NCBI GenBank assembly: GCA_007922195.1
Contig: ML681992.1
Coordinates: forward strand, 39,166,831 to 39,230,830
Direction: 5' to 3'
Length of the DNA stretch: 64,000 nucleotides
DNA from: Podocnemis expansa
Taxonomy: Eukaryota > Chordata > Testudines > Podocnemididae
The notes beneath the pieces are model-generated. The model was not told the origin of the DNA and ran no database searches. It worked only from the letters and a program-made list of their open reading frames with translations. Made by a program: the position numbers and the translations under genes. Shown here in pieces: positions 30,219-40,772 of the stretch (position 1 is the stretch's first letter; every line of letters begins with the position of its first letter).

Positions 30219-30479
30219 TATAAAACCCAGCACTTTGCTGCCAACTTAGTCTGGCAGAAGAATTACATATAAGCAGCATGACAAATGACATATGCATTTC
30301 TGGAAGGTACTCAGTGCATTGATGAGAGCCATGAAATAATCAGAACAGAATTCAGAAAAATAACAGAATGCCAAAAAAATATAAAATTCTGAACTAATTT
30401 GACTCAGTGCAAGTTATATATATAGCCTAATTACCCCATAAAAAATGTAAAGTTATTTTAACATTTTAATTCACTAGAG

Positions 30480-30773
30480 CAGTGGTCTGAAACTCTACCA
30501 CATTGCATACCACTAACATAAAACACCACCACCTGCAGTACCAACACCAATTTTTTATAAACACTATCTAGCTGCTGATGGTCTGCTTATAGCTTGGCTG
30601 CTGGAGCATCAGGCAGCTTGGTGATTCTTAGCTATTCGTCACACAACTGCAAGATGGAAGTTTGGGAAGCAATTGGCCAAGGAACTAAGCTGCCCATAAG
30701 CTACCTTGGCAACTGGATGCTCAGACCTATACCATTGAAAGGTGGCCAGCATATCACAGTTTGAAAATCCCTA
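30480..30773. mobile_element. hAT-like MITE
   Basis: The ends are CAGTGGTCTGAAACTC and CAGTTTGAAAATCCCTA. The flanking octamers CACTAGAG (30472-30479) and TACTAGAG (30774-30781) match at seven of eight positions. Non-coding. Confidence 0.75.
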
Positions 30774-30781
30774 TACTAGAG

Positions 30782-31719
30782 GCTCTTCCTGAGGTTAGTC
30801 ACAGAGAAAAACAAATGAGTGAAAACAAGCAAGCATGGTTTTTGGGTTAAAGCACTGCAAGGGGACTCTGCAATTCAGTTCCCAGCTCTGCCACAGATAG
30901 TCTGCATGACCTTGGCCAAGTTATTTAATCTGTTTATGCTTCAACTCCCCAGCTTTGAAACTGAGATGGCACCACAGTGAGGCTGTGACAATATATTCAG
31001 TAATATTTGTGATGTAATGCTCAGTTGTCACTTTGATGGAGCTATATAATTGCCTATATAAATAGAAATTATTTTCCTATAAGTTATGAAGTTGCAATTT
31101 GCTAGCAAAGAATGACTTCTTTTCATGCTTTCTATTCTTGTATTTTATAAAAGTCCTACTCACATTCCATTCCTTAAAATTAGGGATATCGTCCTAACTT
31201 TTCTATTTCCCTGCTCCCCCACAACATCATCTTTGGTATGGAACAGGGCAGGAGTCGTGAAACCCCTCACCTCCCCTGTTAGCCTAGGCTGGAGAAGCTG
31301 TAGGTTGGGGAGAGGAGCCTGCCCAGGGAAAGGAAAGGGGAGGGGAGAGAAGCCCAGGGAAGGGAAGGAGCCCCATGGGGTAAAAGGGGGTCTGGGGAGC
31401 AGAGCAGAGGGAAGGGAAGAGATAGGAGGGCAGAGGACGGAGCCCACCTGAGTTGGGGGCGAGGGGGAGGCACAGAGCAAACAGGGAGAAAGGAGAGGAG
31501 CCCACTGGAGTGAGAGCTGATGTAGCTGGGGAAGAGAAGTGGGGTGGGAGCCCACACAGGACAGGCCAGGGAGGGACAGAGAGAGGGGAGTAGCCCAGAG
31601 AGAAGGGAAACCTGCACGGTGTGGACTGGCAAACAAGTTGGGGATTCTGAGTGGCACGGGACAGGAAGAAGGGTTCAGGGAGCAAGCAAGCATTAGGCAG
31701 AGGCAGCCTTAGGGAATTG
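30782..31719. other. intergenic with purine-rich tract
   Basis: From about 31270 to 31690 the + strand is rich in GGGGAGAGGAG-like runs, similar in style to 1384-2300 but not an obvious copy. No gene was recognised. Confidence 0.35.
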
Positions 31720-32340
31720 GGAGCCCGAGGCAAAGGCCCTTTATGGGGCCCCCTATGGGCCCCCACTGCTGCCCTAGCCACGCCCCCACAGTCCCAACTC
31801 CCACAAGGGTGAGCGGGGAGCTGCAAACCACCAGGTCCAAAAGCTTCGCAGCCTGACTGCCAGACCAGCCTCTCTCCAGCAGTGGCAGAGCATCGCTCCC
31901 TGCCTATTCCCAGCCAGCCGCACGTCCCCAGGGGGAGGGAAGAGAGCGGCCAGGGGATGCTGCGGCTTGCCAGGAGTGTGGCCCCCTGGAGCAGCCTGCT
32001 CTGAGGAGTTCCAGCGGCTTCCAGGCCTGGGGTGCCCTGGGGGGCAAAGCAGCCCAAACTCTTTGGAACACGCTGCTTCGGGGGCCCCAATCCCCATGCC
32101 CACTCGCGACAAGCCACAGCGCCTTGCCAGCTGCTCTCCTCTCTCCCCCTGGGGATGCGCGGCTGGCTGGGAGTAGGCGGGCAGCGCCACTCCACCCCTG
32201 CTGGAAAGAGACCATCTGGCAGGCAGGCAGCAAAGCTTTTGGACCTGGTTGTCTGCTGCCCTCCACTTCCCCTCCGCTTTTCCACCGCCCCGCCAGCACA
32301 GGGCTAAGTGACGCAGGCGGCTGCTATGGGGCCCCCTTAC
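31720..32340. mobile_element. foldback element with arms of about 220 bp
   Basis: The left arm (about 31815-32035) and right arm (about 32045-32266) are inverted copies. AGGTCCAAAAGCTT pairs with AAGCTTTTGGACCT, and CAGCCAGCCGCACGTCCCC with GGGGATGCGCGGCTGGCTG. The outer flanks GGGGCCCCCTATGGGCCCCC and CTATGGGGCCCCCTTAC also correspond. No transposase is present. The long open frames across it are a composition artefact. The terminal class is uncertain. Confidence 0.6.
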
Positions 32341-33179
32341 AGCTCAGGGACACCTCCTGCTTCACTTACCCCAAAAGCCGCCTCTGGGGTTAGGGGAGGA
32401 AGGAAAGTAGTGGGGTTCCCACCAGCAGGCTGCACTGCTTCCTTCCCTTTCACCGCCTCCCCATTTCTGCCCTCTCCTGCTAGACTGATGCTCCTCCTTG
32501 CCACTGACATGACCATTCCTTGCTGTCAGCTTGACCTACCATCACCACCCCAGCCCTCCCTTGCAGCGCCTGCCTTGCTTCTCACACTTTTCTCTGCCAC
32601 CCCATATGGCCAGCCCTGTCTTCCCCTGCCCTGCAAGGCTCCCTTGCCATCCCACCCCTGCCCTTACCATCCATGCTCTGCCCTGCTCCCCACACTCCCT
32701 CTTGTCACTACACAGAGTTATCCCTGACCTCCCTTGACCTGCCACGCTCCCGAAGGAAAGAGACAACTTGGCATATCGGTCCTAAGTCTCTGGTTTCATA
32801 CTTACCTTGGTAAGTTCCAAAGGGGGCAGCTACGTTAGTCTAGTCCAGTCTGGAAACAATCTAAATCTGGAAAGTGTTTACAACTTATGGAAAACAGAGA
32901 CAGGGTGAAGGGAAACAACTATCATTCCCTAAATGTATGTAACATTTATATTCAATACATTTCTACTTGTTTTTGTTTCTTGTTTAAACTGTCATTTTAA
33001 TAAACACATCTTAAAACATAGGTCTATTTTGTACAGTACGCAACTGTAGTTTTGGTAAAATTGGATAATACTGTAACATGTAACCGTAAAGTTGGACTCA
33101 CAAGTTACCATAAGGCAAAAATTTCTGCTCACAAACTAAAATTTTTGCTCATGTCATGCCAATCCTTAGAGGGAACATT
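32341..33179. other. intergenic; pyrimidine-rich part and repeat ends
   Basis: The stretch 32430-32740 is C/T-rich. At 32817-32860 there is a head fragment of the AGCCATGTTAGTCTAG family. A GTTCCCTCTAAG-type MITE end (CTTAGAGGGAAC) lies at 33167-33178. Confidence 0.45.
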
Positions 33180-34480
33180 GGCCATCTGGTTCAAAGGGTG
33201 GCATTGGAGGTAGAACACAGTTGCCAGCCATGACCATAAGGGCCTCATGCAAAGGCGTGCCATCCTTATCACGTGAGTGGGGGCAGCCATGTGGCCTCAT
33301 AACTGACGGCATTGCCTCACAGTTGTGGTGGAAACATTGTGCAGTTCTGAGATGATGGTAAACAAGGACTGAAACCTGGATGAAGAAAGCGAGGCCCTTG
33401 CACTCAGTGAGTCCAGTTGAGCCCCTATGAACTCTATTCTCCTTATTGGAGTAAGTTTTGATTTTTCTAAGTTTATGAGGAGACTCAGCCTGTTGCACTG
33501 TCTCTACACAGGACCAACGCTGTGTCAAACCTGGTCCTTGGACTGTCCCCTTATTAACCATGGCCCTGTGTGGACTGCTGCATTTGTGGGGACAGCCCTG
33601 AGCCCTGCAGCCAGGCAGCTCGGCGCATGGTGATTGCCAACGCTACCCCCCCACTGGTAGTATCCGTAGCATCCCACGAGAAGAGAAGCATTGCATGTGC
33701 CCCCAGGAGGCCCCCTTCCATGAGAGTGTTGTAATCCACTGCATGACTGGAGGGGATGAGGTCTTGAGACCTCTGCATACAGCTCCGTAAGTTAAAAATG
33801 CACCTGCCCTTTTGGGCCTGTAGGTTAGTTATGCGCAGTTGGAGGGCTGTGATGGAATATATCTTTCTTCTGAATAAGTCCAGCTTCCTAACATCCTTAT
33901 TCTTTGTGGTAGCAGCTGGTTGACCTTCTTTCCCATTGGTTTACTGGGTCCACTACCAATGATCCCGGGATTCGGCAGTCAAAAAGGAAGCTGAATTTGT
34001 CTGTGGGGATGTGTTACTTCCTCTCTGCCCCTTTTGATGCCAGGGGAATCGATGATGGTGTCTTCCCTCTAGTGCGGGTGATTTCAATGCCCCTTCATGT
34101 ATGGGGACAGCCACCCTCGTTGGGGGGGAAGACAGAGTTGCCCACATCAAAGAGGGGATCGAAGTCTTCTCTGACCACCTCGATTGGGAGATCCAGATTC
34201 ATGGCCATGCACTTTAGCAGTTCCTGATGGGCTCATGAAATTTCCCGAAAAGATAGGGACCTTTGGTAGGCTGCTTCACTGGGTGACAAAGAGAACATTA
34301 TCCTCAAGTCATTTTGGCCAGTGCCTGAAGGCCCCTCTCCTGGGTCTGACTCCTCGTCAAATGCCCCTGCATCCCTAACTCTTTGAGAAGGAGCTGGTCT
34401 TGATGGCTCAAGAGATGTCAGGTTCCAATGGGGGGAGTCCCATTAGCTCCAGTAAGTCCACTGCACCAACCAGTCCTTAA
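33180..34480 (-). pseudogene. deleted DIRS-type retrotransposon (gag joined to RT remnant)
   Basis: On the minus strand, 34260-33560 carries Gag remnants, for example DLPIEVVREDFDPLFD near 34180 and ITMRRAAWLQGSGL near 33620. Directly after, 33490-33190 carries the C-terminal RT region: LINLEKSKLTPIRRIEFIGA, then SRFQSLFTIISELH and a LLGHMA-type motif. The matching regions of the full element at 40.5-46.2 kb are more than a kilobase apart, so the middle has been deleted. Stops and frameshifts are present. The 3' side ends at a MITE. Confidence 0.8.
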
Positions 34481-34504
34481 AGGTTTGTAGCACCATGTTC
34501 TGCG

Positions 34505-35392
34505 CTGGGGACAGAGCTGTAACTACAAATTCTGGCACCTGGGGCAAGCAGCCCAAAATGCACCCTTCCCCAAACCACAGCCCAATCCAACCTAGGGGCA
34601 ATCCAGCCCCAGAGACAGTGGGGAGCCAAATCAGGCCCCTGCCACCACCCCAACCCCTTCACAACCCCCCCGCCCTACACTGGCTCCTCATGGTCCCGCA
34701 AGTTGCCCTGATCCCCCCCCCCAACCACCTGCCTTGCTGCTAGATCCCCCAGCCTCCACTGCCAACCTCCACCTACTCAGAGAAACCCACCCCAGACTCC
34801 TCTGCCCACTCCAAGCCCCTGATTCACCCATTGCAGCCCCCCCACCAACCCCATCCCCACAGACACCCACATTAGCCTCTGCTGCCCACTGCCATCTGCC
34901 CAGAGATACGCACCCCAGCCTCCCCCACCAACCCCATTACCTGCATATGCATCCACACCAACCTCCCATGTCCAGCCCCATCCACCTGAGACTTCCCACC
35001 CACTCCAATACCACTAAAGATTCCCACTCTGCCCTCTCCCACCCTTCTCCATTCCCCCCAGAGACTCCCACCCCAGCCACCTTCACTTGCCCCATTACCA
35101 TGGAAAGACAAACCCCAGGCTCTCCACCCAGCCCAATCTGCCCAGAGACATCCACCACAGCTTTCTCCAGCCACCCCATGCCCCCAAAATACCCATCATA
35201 GCCGTCTCCATTAATCCCATCCATTCACTCCGAAAGCTCCCACCCTTCCCATCTCCTAAATACACCCACCTTCCCCCCAGATTCACCACAACCCCTCTAT
35301 ACCCTCAGCCTCCTCCTGCCCACTCCATTCCCCAAATATTCCCAGCCTCCCCCTGACCTGCTTACCTAACTTCCTCCCCTCTATTTCCCCCC
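34505..35392. repeat. C/A-rich degenerate repeat
   Basis: It begins GGGACAGAGCTGTAACTACA, like the hAT MITE end at 48469. It continues as a long run of CCACCC, CCAGCCTCCCC and CCCATCC words with irregular spacing of a few tens of bases. Read on either strand it gives proline-rich or glycine-rich open frames without meaning. Confidence 0.4.
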
Positions 35393-35579
35393 TGTGGTGT
35401 TTTGGACTACCTAGGGTCATTGGGGTTGCCATAGTGATAAATGGGAGGGAAATTTAGGTGCTAGGGAAACCTGTCTGTCAGGTCCAACCTCTCTCAGTTC
35501 TCTTTCAATAAAGACTCCTTACACAGCTCTGAATATGCTGCCTCTCCTTATTGGATTATAATTTCCCCTGAACTCAACA
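35393..35579 (+). repeat. candidate 187-bp solo LTR or terminal-repeat miniature
   Basis: The segment begins TGTGGTGTTTTGG and ends CTGAACTCAACA, contains TTTCAATAAAGACTCC (a polyadenylation signal), and is set inside the C-rich repeat. The flanks are CCCCC on both sides, which fits a 5-bp duplication but is uninformative in C-rich DNA. No TATA box is clear. It may be a fragment of a larger LTR. Confidence 0.4.
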
Positions 35580-35968
35580 CCCCCAGCCTCCCCTTGCCCC
35601 CCATCCCTTAAATACACCCAGCCTCCCCTCCTCTCTGCACCCAGCCTCCCCATCCTCCTCTCTGACTAGATCACTGGTCCCTCCAGGATCCCTCCTGGCT
35701 CCCCTTCACCTGCTTTAGGCTCCCCAGGCTCCAGAGCTGCAGGAAGCTGGAGCTCATCCAGCCAGGGATCCGGGGCCTGGCCGTCCGCAATCGCAGCTGC
35801 AGCGGTGTGGGCATGGGCACGAGCATGGCCTCCTGTGGCCACTTCCTGCCTGGCCCCGCCTGGCCCTATCCTTGGCCAGGGGGTGGGACCTGCTGGCTGG
35901 GGGCGGAGCCTGCCAGCTTGGGGTGGGGCCTGGGCCCATGCCCTCAGTCCCTCCCCGCCCCAGTGACT
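35580..35968. repeat. C-rich repeat and right half of a GC-rich hAT MITE
   Basis: From about 35755 the words GGGATCCGGGGCCTGGCC match the body of the MITE family at 10532 and 29827. The stretch ends GCCCCAGTGACTCCCCTG. The left end of that copy is not identifiable. Confidence 0.5.
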
Positions 35969-36024
35969 CCCCTGATTGTCAGTAGTAACAGAAGATAGAA
36001 CAAGGAGCAATGGTTTCCAGCTGC

Positions 36025-36275
36025 AGCTGCAGCTGCAGCAGTCAAGGTTGGCTATTAGGAAAAACTTTCTCAGTAGGAAAGGTGATGAAGCATTGGAATG
36101 GGTTACCTAGGGAGCTGGTGGAATCTCTATCATTGGAAACATTGAAGGCCAGTTAGACAAAACCCTTGCTGGGATGATTTAGTGGGAGTGGTCCTGCTTT
36201 TAGCAGGGAATTGAACTAGATGACCTCATGAGGTTCCTTCCAGCCATAAGATTCTTTGATTCTATGATTGAATGA
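36025..36275 (+). repeat. CR1 3' end
   Basis: It contains GGTTGGCTATTAGGAAAAAC, GGTGGAATCTCTATC, GCTGGGATGATTTAG and TAGATGACCTCATGAGG, then TTGATTCTATGATTG. This is the canonical CR1 ORF2 end and 3' UTR with its octamer-like tail, 5'-truncated. Confidence 0.85.
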
Positions 36276-36689
36276 AATAGTGAAGACGAACGTGACTAAC
36301 AGCTGGAGGAATGAGTAAGGTGCTACTGCCATTGTCCCCCTTTTCCCTAGAAGGTAAACTCTTGTAAAAGCACCTCTGAACTGTGGATATCCCTCCAATA
36401 CTGACAAGGAGGACAGCAAGGTGAGTGAGGTGTGGAGAACGGAGGGCCACGTTAAAGGAACTTTTGTTTGTTGAACAAACAAGGAGTCTAGAAGCACTTT
36501 TGAAGACTAACAATTTTATCATCTCACTGTGTTTTAGTGACTTTGCTCCAGAATGCTAGATTTGTGACTGGGAAACTTATATAACTATTTCCTAGTAGGC
36601 CAAGGTAATTAGTTCACATCATCACTACCTTGAGACATCGTTGTCTTGAATATTTTCTGTACTAAAAATTTTTATGTTTTAATTAATTT

Positions 36690-37660
36690 TTATGTAAGAG
36701 CAGTAGAATGGCAGTACTGGATCTGACCAATGGCCATCTAGCCTGGTTCCAAAGGGGTAGCCGTGTTAGTCTAGTTCAGAAAAACAAGCAAGGAGTCCTA
36801 TGGCACTTAAAGACTAATAAATTTATTTATCACATCAGCTTTTGTGGGAGAAAATCCCCCTTCGTCAGATTCCTGTTTTCTGATAGTGGGCAATGCCAGG
36901 TGCTTCAGTGGGAATGAACTGAATCGGGGTGGCCAAACTTACTGAACTCAAGAGCCACACTGAAGCATATAGCTATATTTTACCTACTCCACAATTACTA
37001 AATTTAAAATTCATTGCACTCTTTAATTTTATCATAAAAAGAGGATAAATATGGATCCTATAAATGTCAGATTCTAATAATTACTTAACATTACCATGAA
37101 ACCTAAGCCTACCTATACAGTAAAATCTTAGTTTCTCCCTGCTGTCCCCACTATGCTGCTGCTTCTCCCCACCATACCAACCCTGTCCCTAATCCCCAGA
37201 CCCTGACGCTAGCTCCCCCAGGTTGACCGCCCCACGGCCCCCTTACCTGGCCACTTTGGCAGCTAGGCACAGGCTGAGCCTCTCCCCAAGCATGCTCAGA
37301 GCATGCTCATGGCGGGAGATTTAAAACTCCCAGGCTGGGGCTGCTTTCCTCTGGCTTTCTTCCGTTAGCTGCACTTTTTCATTCAAGAGCTGCATGTGGC
37401 TCCCGAGCTGCAGTTTGGCCACACCTGGAATAGGCAGTCATGGAGCTATCTATCTCTTGACATCTAATCCCACCTTCTGCAAGACAAGACTAAGAATATT
37501 TCAGAGCATGGTGTTGCATCCATCCCTGTCCATCCCAGTTAATACCACTGATGGACCTAGTCTCCTTCAACTTATCTGATTCTTTTTTGAACCCTGTTAT
37601 AGTCTTGGCTTTCATAACATCTTCTGGCACAGAGTTAAACTGGTTGACTGTCTGTTACGG
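36690..37660 (-). repeat. CR1 3' region with two nested insertions
   Basis: Minus-strand CR1 pieces flank two insertions. CR1 lies at 36690-36748, 36871-36925 (contains GGGCAATGCCAGGTGCTTCA) and 37433-37660 (contains TTGAACCCTGTTATAGTC). Inserted are an AGCCGTGTTAGTCTAG repeat (36749-36870) and a GGGTGGCCAAACT/AGTTTGGCCACACC element (about 36926-37432). CR1 positions are collinear across the gaps. Confidence 0.75.
36926..37432. mobile_element. hAT-like MITE nested in CR1
   Basis: The ends are CGGGGTGGCCAAACTTACTG and GCAGTTTGGCCACACCTG, an inverted pair. The interior includes GAGCCACACTGAAGC and GAGCTGCATGTGGCTCC. The module CATGCTCA with GGCGGGAGATTTAAAACTCC near 37300 resembles one in the intron 5 element. 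A clear 8-bp duplication was not resolved. Confidence 0.65.
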
Positions 37661-37668
37661 GAAGAAAC

Positions 37669-38640
37669 AGGGGCGTCGCTGGTGCTGGGCACATGGGGCC
37701 TGTGCCCCAAATCTCTGAGACCGGGCCCTGAATCTTTTTCTCCAGCCAGTGCAGGCACAGAGCTCACTCAGCTGCTGCTGCCATGTCCCCCCCCAGGCTG
37801 CTCCAGTGTACGTGAGCGGCTGAGGGCAGAGAGAGAGAGACTCAAACTGCTCCTCTCTGCAGCAGCAGCAGCAGCAGCTTCCCCTCTGGAACAGGCAGAT
37901 GCTGTGGGGGACAGCTGGTGGGGAATTGGACGGGTCCTGGACATGCAGAGGGGAGAGAGTGTGGTGTGGTGGGGAGCTTCCCCGCATGGTCTCCAGATCC
38001 TGAGTGGGCTGAGGGATTGCTTCCTGAGGCCCAGGTCAGGCAGGGAGGATTCCTCACAGGCCTCTGGGCACCAGCTGAGACTGGGGGGTGTGCCCCAAGG
38101 TGTCTGGGCTCCAGGTAGGACTGGGGGTGTGCGCTCCTGGTCCTCTGGGCCCCAGGGACAGGTGGCCTGGGAATGGAGCCCCCAGCCTTAGCCATGGGGT
38201 GGGCTGAGGGATGTTCTTCAGCCTCTGTCCTGACCAGGGTCAGGCCAGCAGAGGGCTGGTGAGCCAGGGCTCATTCCTCAGCCTTGGGTCTCTGGGGTTC
38301 AGGTTGGTGGCCAGGCTGCTGTGAGGCAGCCGTGGCCAGGGAGCACCCCCACAGCTCAGGGGCTGCTGCTGGGGAGCCTACCCAGGGTCTCCCAACCTCA
38401 TCCCACACCCAGACTGTGGGGCCGGCCTGGCCTGGGGTCTCCTGGTCTTGCACCATGCCCAGCTGGTGGGGCTGGCCTGGCCCAACCACGGGGTCTTCCT
38501 GAGCAGTGGGGTGGCCTAGCCCAACCATGGGACCTTCAGCCCTTGCCTTTTTGGCTTGGTTGTGAGGCTGAGGCAGCAGGTGGACAAGGATGTAGCCTTG
38601 TCAGCAGTAATATTATTTGTAAAATTGTATTGTGCTGAAC
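37669..38640. repeat. GC-rich repeat with hAT-type left end
   Basis: It begins CAGGGGCGTCGCTGGTGCTG, identical in type to the left end at 29827, but then diverges into GC-rich sequence with a CAG run (37861-37878). No right end CGACGCCCCTG was found. The open frames across it lack recognisable motifs. Confidence 0.45.
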
Positions 38641-40541
38641 ACCACCATATGCTGCACCAGGTAGTCATTCCATGCTTGAAATTGTTGTTTTCTTGCGTGT
38701 TGGATTGTTTTAAGTTAAGCAGAGAGTGATAGGAGGAAGTGGAGTCATTATAATTAAAAAGAAAAGACTAACACACCCTTTTAGGAGCAAGGCAGTGTGC
38801 CATGTTTATTTGTAAATGTAAAAATAGCAAAGAAACAGACACATACATCGATACCCATGAAATTCTGAAAGCTGGTGTGATATTATTACCAGTCCTTTTA
38901 TGTGTTGCTTGAGCCAGCCCAGTGACCAACAAGGCTGGGCACGAGGACCTTTATATGTCATGAATCCAGTGCTCCAAGATGACAATTGCAGAACGAGACT
39001 CAGAATTTTAATGTTTTTACTCATCTTTTATACTTGCTAACTCTCATTTAAGTGTATGGGACTTGCTGTGTCTTGCTTCCTCAAAGCTCATGTGTGATGA
39101 TCATGCATCACCAGTCATTTGCAGACATGACTTTGATCTTGTATTTTGTTTTTCGCTTTCTGGCATAGATTCTTCTTCTTGTTTTTCAGGGATTAGTTTG
39201 CATTGTTCAGCCATTAAGGTGGTACTTGCATGTCATCAGGACAGGCTCGTGTCAACTGATCCAATCACATAGACACTTCATTCACACATCTTTTTCACAC
39301 ATTTAAATGAAATTACACAGTGTTACACCTAAAAGAAGTTCCATTAAGCATATAAAATGGGTTCCACATTTACGATATGGATCTTTGTTAAATATTGGTT
39401 ATAATGTTTATTAAACTGAGTTAATTATTTTAGTTATGATATTAAAAAACAGATATGCAGTGTTCCCTAACAGATGCTTTAAAGGTAAATTCTATTCATT
39501 TTATTTGTGTCCCTATATTACGGCTACAGAAGACTGAGCTAACATTAGCAGACTGGGGCTGGGGGAAAAATCCTGAGATTTGAGATTTCTGTTTGGAGAT
39601 CATGAGCGAGGCTTTACCTACCAATAATGTTGCTCATGATAAATTTTCAAGAGTTGCCATGTCTGTATAATTAATGTGCTTCAGATTTGGCCTGTGTTGA
39701 AAAAGCTGTGGTGGAATAATGCTTATTATTTATGTACCCTGAAAGTAAAAGCCTCAAATGTGAAGAGTGGCTCTTGTAATCACTTCCCAACCAAAAGCCA
39801 AATACTTTGCCAGTTTATGCAGCTTTGGTTACAATAGAACTCCTGAAAATAACCTCAGAAAGGGGATTCTAGGTTTAAACTGGTGCTTCTTGAGCATCCT
39901 CTCCAGTATCAGATTTGCTCAGATAACAAATAGCTTTTCCTTTTGCAACCCCACTGCCACTCCTCCACAGATCTGAAAGTAGTTGGGTTCTGTTCTTCTC
40001 TCTCTCCTCATACAGCACAGGCCAAATTCTGCCTTGAGTTATACCTAGATTGACAAGGCCCGTGGCCTTCAAATTCAGTGGCCAGTGGCACATATGCTAG
40101 TACTACCTTGTCATATTCACTGGGTAAGTGCAATTGCACCTGTGCTTTAATTTAGCAAATTCTAAAGATGAAAAAAAAAAATCTGAAGATTAAAAAAAGT
40201 GAAGGATCCAATTCAGACTTCAGTGAGGTAGGGGTGAGTTGCAGCCATAGGGAGCCAAGTGACTGGTGAGCAACAAGGGGAAATAGATTAGGGACAGAGG
40301 ATTGTAATGGGAGCCAAGTAAGGAGTATGCACACTGTGGACAGCCAACGGAGTCAGGAGGGGTTTGGACCCTGCAGAGAGGAAGGGTAAGTAGGGGGCTT
40401 TAAACAAGTAAACAGTCCTGTTGCATAGAGGATGTAGGTAGTGCATATTTCTGTTAATGGTGACGAAGAGGGAAAAAAATCCAACACCCTCTATCCAATC
40501 AGAATTGGCTCTGCAGGGCAAACAGGAGTACAAACAGCAAA
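38641..40541. other. intergenic, no feature recognised
   Basis: AT-rich, mostly unique-looking sequence up to the left end of the DIRS element. No exon was recognised. Confidence 0.4.
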
Positions 40542-40542
40542 T

Positions 40543-40693
40543 ACTTACTTCTCCTTCGAGCGCCGCTCACATCATTCAGTTACAGGTGTCTACGTGCCGC
40601 AGTGCACGGTAGCTTGGAAAGTCTTTAGCGTTAGCCCCTCTACGCCATGGCCGCAACTATATAGGTGACTGTGACCCTGAGCCTCCCAGTTCC
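40543..40693 (+). repeat. DIRS left inverted terminal repeat
   Basis: It pairs with 46011-46212 on the minus strand through long shared words such as GGTGTCTACGTGCCGCAG and AAAGTCTTTAGCGTTAGCC, and through GCAACTATATAGGTGAC against GGCTATATAGGTGACC. Confidence 0.85.
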
Positions 40694-40772
40694 TTCTTCC
40701 GCCATCAGCATCGGTTCGGATCAGCGTTATCTTGTGAAACGCAAGGGCCTGTTCTTTCGCGCGAAATTCTAA

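Noticed and set aside
29777..30297. Several open frames of 110-155 codons
   Set aside because: All lie within a hAT MITE built of GC-rich palindromic units.
31284..32285. A 333-codon minus-strand frame
   Set aside because: It spans a purine-rich tract and a foldback element; the proline- and serine-rich translation has no recognisable domain.
34734..35356. Proline/histidine-rich open frames
   Set aside because: Degenerate C-rich repeat; equally open on both strands.
35393..35579. Reading the C-rich flanks as a confirmed 5-bp target duplication
   Set aside because: CCCCC occurs everywhere in the surrounding repeat, so it proves nothing.
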